Position numbers and translations under genes: made by a program. A stretch of DNA of 64,000 nt. Origin: an uncultured Odoribacter sp. GTDB lineage: Bacteria > Bacteroidota > Bacteroidia > Bacteroidales > Marinifilaceae. The number at the start of each line of letters is the position of its first letter. Position 1 is the first letter of the stretch. The stretch covers positions 1 through 64,000 of the forward strand of contig UQTM01000011.1 in assembly GCA_900544025.1 (NCBI GenBank), given 5' to 3'. Below are positions 63,265-64,000 of this stretch, piece after piece. The notes below the pieces were generated by a model that searched no databases, had not been told where the DNA came from, and was given only the letters and a program-made list of their open reading frames with translations.

Positions 63265-64000
63265 TCATTCTTTCACGGCAAACGAAGCGATTCCCTCGAT
63301 CTCGATCAGCAGCTCATCGCGGCAAACATCCGCCAGCAAATAAGAAATAGGCACTTTAGTAAATAAATGTTCCATATACACTTTCACAGCCGTTACATCT
63401 TCCGGATTTTTCAGATACACCCGGAGCATTTCCAACTGGCAGGGTCCGTCGGGCTGCACGCCCACTTTATTCAGATTCTCTCCGGAGATCAGGTAATTTA
63501 TATTTTCCATAGTAGTGCCTGTCTGTACCAATATTCCTACATCCGTCAAACTTTGCTCTCCACGGATAGCCGCCGTACCCGAAATATAAACAATGCCCCT
63601 CTCTGCTCCCACAATCGCTTTCGCCCTTTCGAATTTAGGGGTTGTTTTTTCTTTAAAAACCTGATCTTCCGTTCCTAAAAGCACTTCCTGAGAATAAGCA
63701 TGCGCCGCCACCTGCAAAGCGTTATCCAAAGGCACGCATCTGAAATGCGGCAATTTCGGAATAATGGCATTTACATCTACCAGCACTCCTCCCAGTTGCG
63801 TACCGATTCCGGTAGCCGCCGGATAGCCCTCAGGCCAGTCTGTACGGGCATAAAAATGACTGCGTGAATCGTTAAAATCCTGATAATGCTGGTGATCCCC
63901 GTTGAATGCCGTGATCCGCTCGATATAATTCCATTGGCGGACGATCGAATGGATATTGCAATTCTCTTTTTCGAGCAATTCTCCCAGATCGGCGAACACT
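63265..64000 (-). CDS. RidA/YjgF-family protein, 5' end outside the window
   Basis: The last ~245 residues of a protein that continues past the right edge. Two RidA-like parts can be seen: DWPEGYPAATGIGTQLGG in the first, and GIVYISGTAAIRGEQSLTDV, then VPISYLLADVCRDELLIEIE, which is the usual RidA end, in the second. The fusion resembles chorismatase-like or FkbO-type RidA homologues. RidA proteins hydrolyse reactive imines or enamines. It heads the visible part of the ketose operon; a methionine at 63999 exists but is probably internal. Confidence 0.75.
   Translation of the reverse strand, partial: VFADLGELLEKENCNIHSIVRQWNYIERITAFNGDHQHYQDFNDSRSHFYARTDWPEGYPAATGIGTQLGGVLVDVNAIIPKLPHFRCVPLDNALQVAAHAYSQEVLLGTEDQVFKEKTTPKFERAKAIVGAERGIVYISGTAAIRGEQSLTDVGILVQTGTTMENINYLISGENLNKVGVQPDGPCQLEMLRVYLKNPEDVTAVKVYMEHLFTKVPISYLLADVCRDELLIEIEGIASFAVKE

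Overview
The window looks like a Bacteroidales chromosome (gut Bacteroidota; an Odoribacter-like genus is plausible but not proven). The evidence is the TAnnTTTG type -7 promoter boxes, the BfmA/DUF5712 mobilization genes, the IntDOT-like tyrosine recombinases, the DUF349 protein, and the acn-icd-gltA cluster. It divides into an AT-rich accessory half (about 1-30,000) and an ordinary chromosomal half (about 30,100-64,000), joined at a tRNA-Ser(GCU) gene.

Accessory half. Positions 1-4820 (minus strand) form a tightly coupled six-gene operon: a TIR protein, a small three-pass membrane protein, a HAD hydrolase, an MFS permease, a TIR-WD40 protein and a partial unknown gene. It resembles a TIR signalling or defence locus. 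Positions 5200-11,180 hold a Crp/Fnr regulator, an RlmJ-like methyltransferase and a mobilization module (RteC-like, HTH, BfmA, DUF5712, GNAT-like). Four of the five mobilization-module genes carry a frameshift or in-frame stop. The integrase of this outer element has been cut in two by a second island of about 17.3 kb. Its first ~340 codons lie at 28,845-29,866 (minus), and its last 61 codons, with the RHSYAT and tyrosine motifs, lie at 11,383-11,568 (minus). The inner island (about 11,569-28,845) carries two tandem tyrosine recombinases, an XRE regulator and a complete four-gene type 4 BREX locus, brxP-brxC-pglZ-brxL. These are followed by a frameshifted AlbA_2/HATPase gene and a PIN-like protein at its right edge. 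BrxP replaces the usual BREX methyltransferase with a PAPS-reductase/DndC-like PP-loop domain, two ferredoxin-like cysteine clusters and a DUF4007-like tail. This points to a sulfur-based DNA modification.

Chromosomal half. In order: tRNA-Ser; an ECF sigma factor with a membrane protein and a Spy-like periplasmic protein; a GT2 glycosyltransferase and an LpxL-type acyltransferase; a DUF349 protein; pyrG; yidC; a large secreted NPCBM/di-CxxCH/FGE-like protein; acn-icd-gltA (oxidative branch to 2-oxoglutarate); a small polysaccharide cluster (beta-helix protein, GH2, GH88); a second copy of the large secreted protein; and an operon for a phosphorylated ketose (LsrF-like aldolase, DhaL, DhaK, VOC-like protein, cupin lipoprotein, RidA-like protein).

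The two large secreted proteins are both 1332 residues. They share an apparently identical 1,372-bp core (41,026-42,397 and 56,578-57,949) while their flanks differ, a strong sign of gene conversion. Points most worth a second look: the nested insertion, the type 4 BREX locus, the double-TIR operon, the cluster of broken mobilization genes, the gene-conversion tract and the ketose operon.
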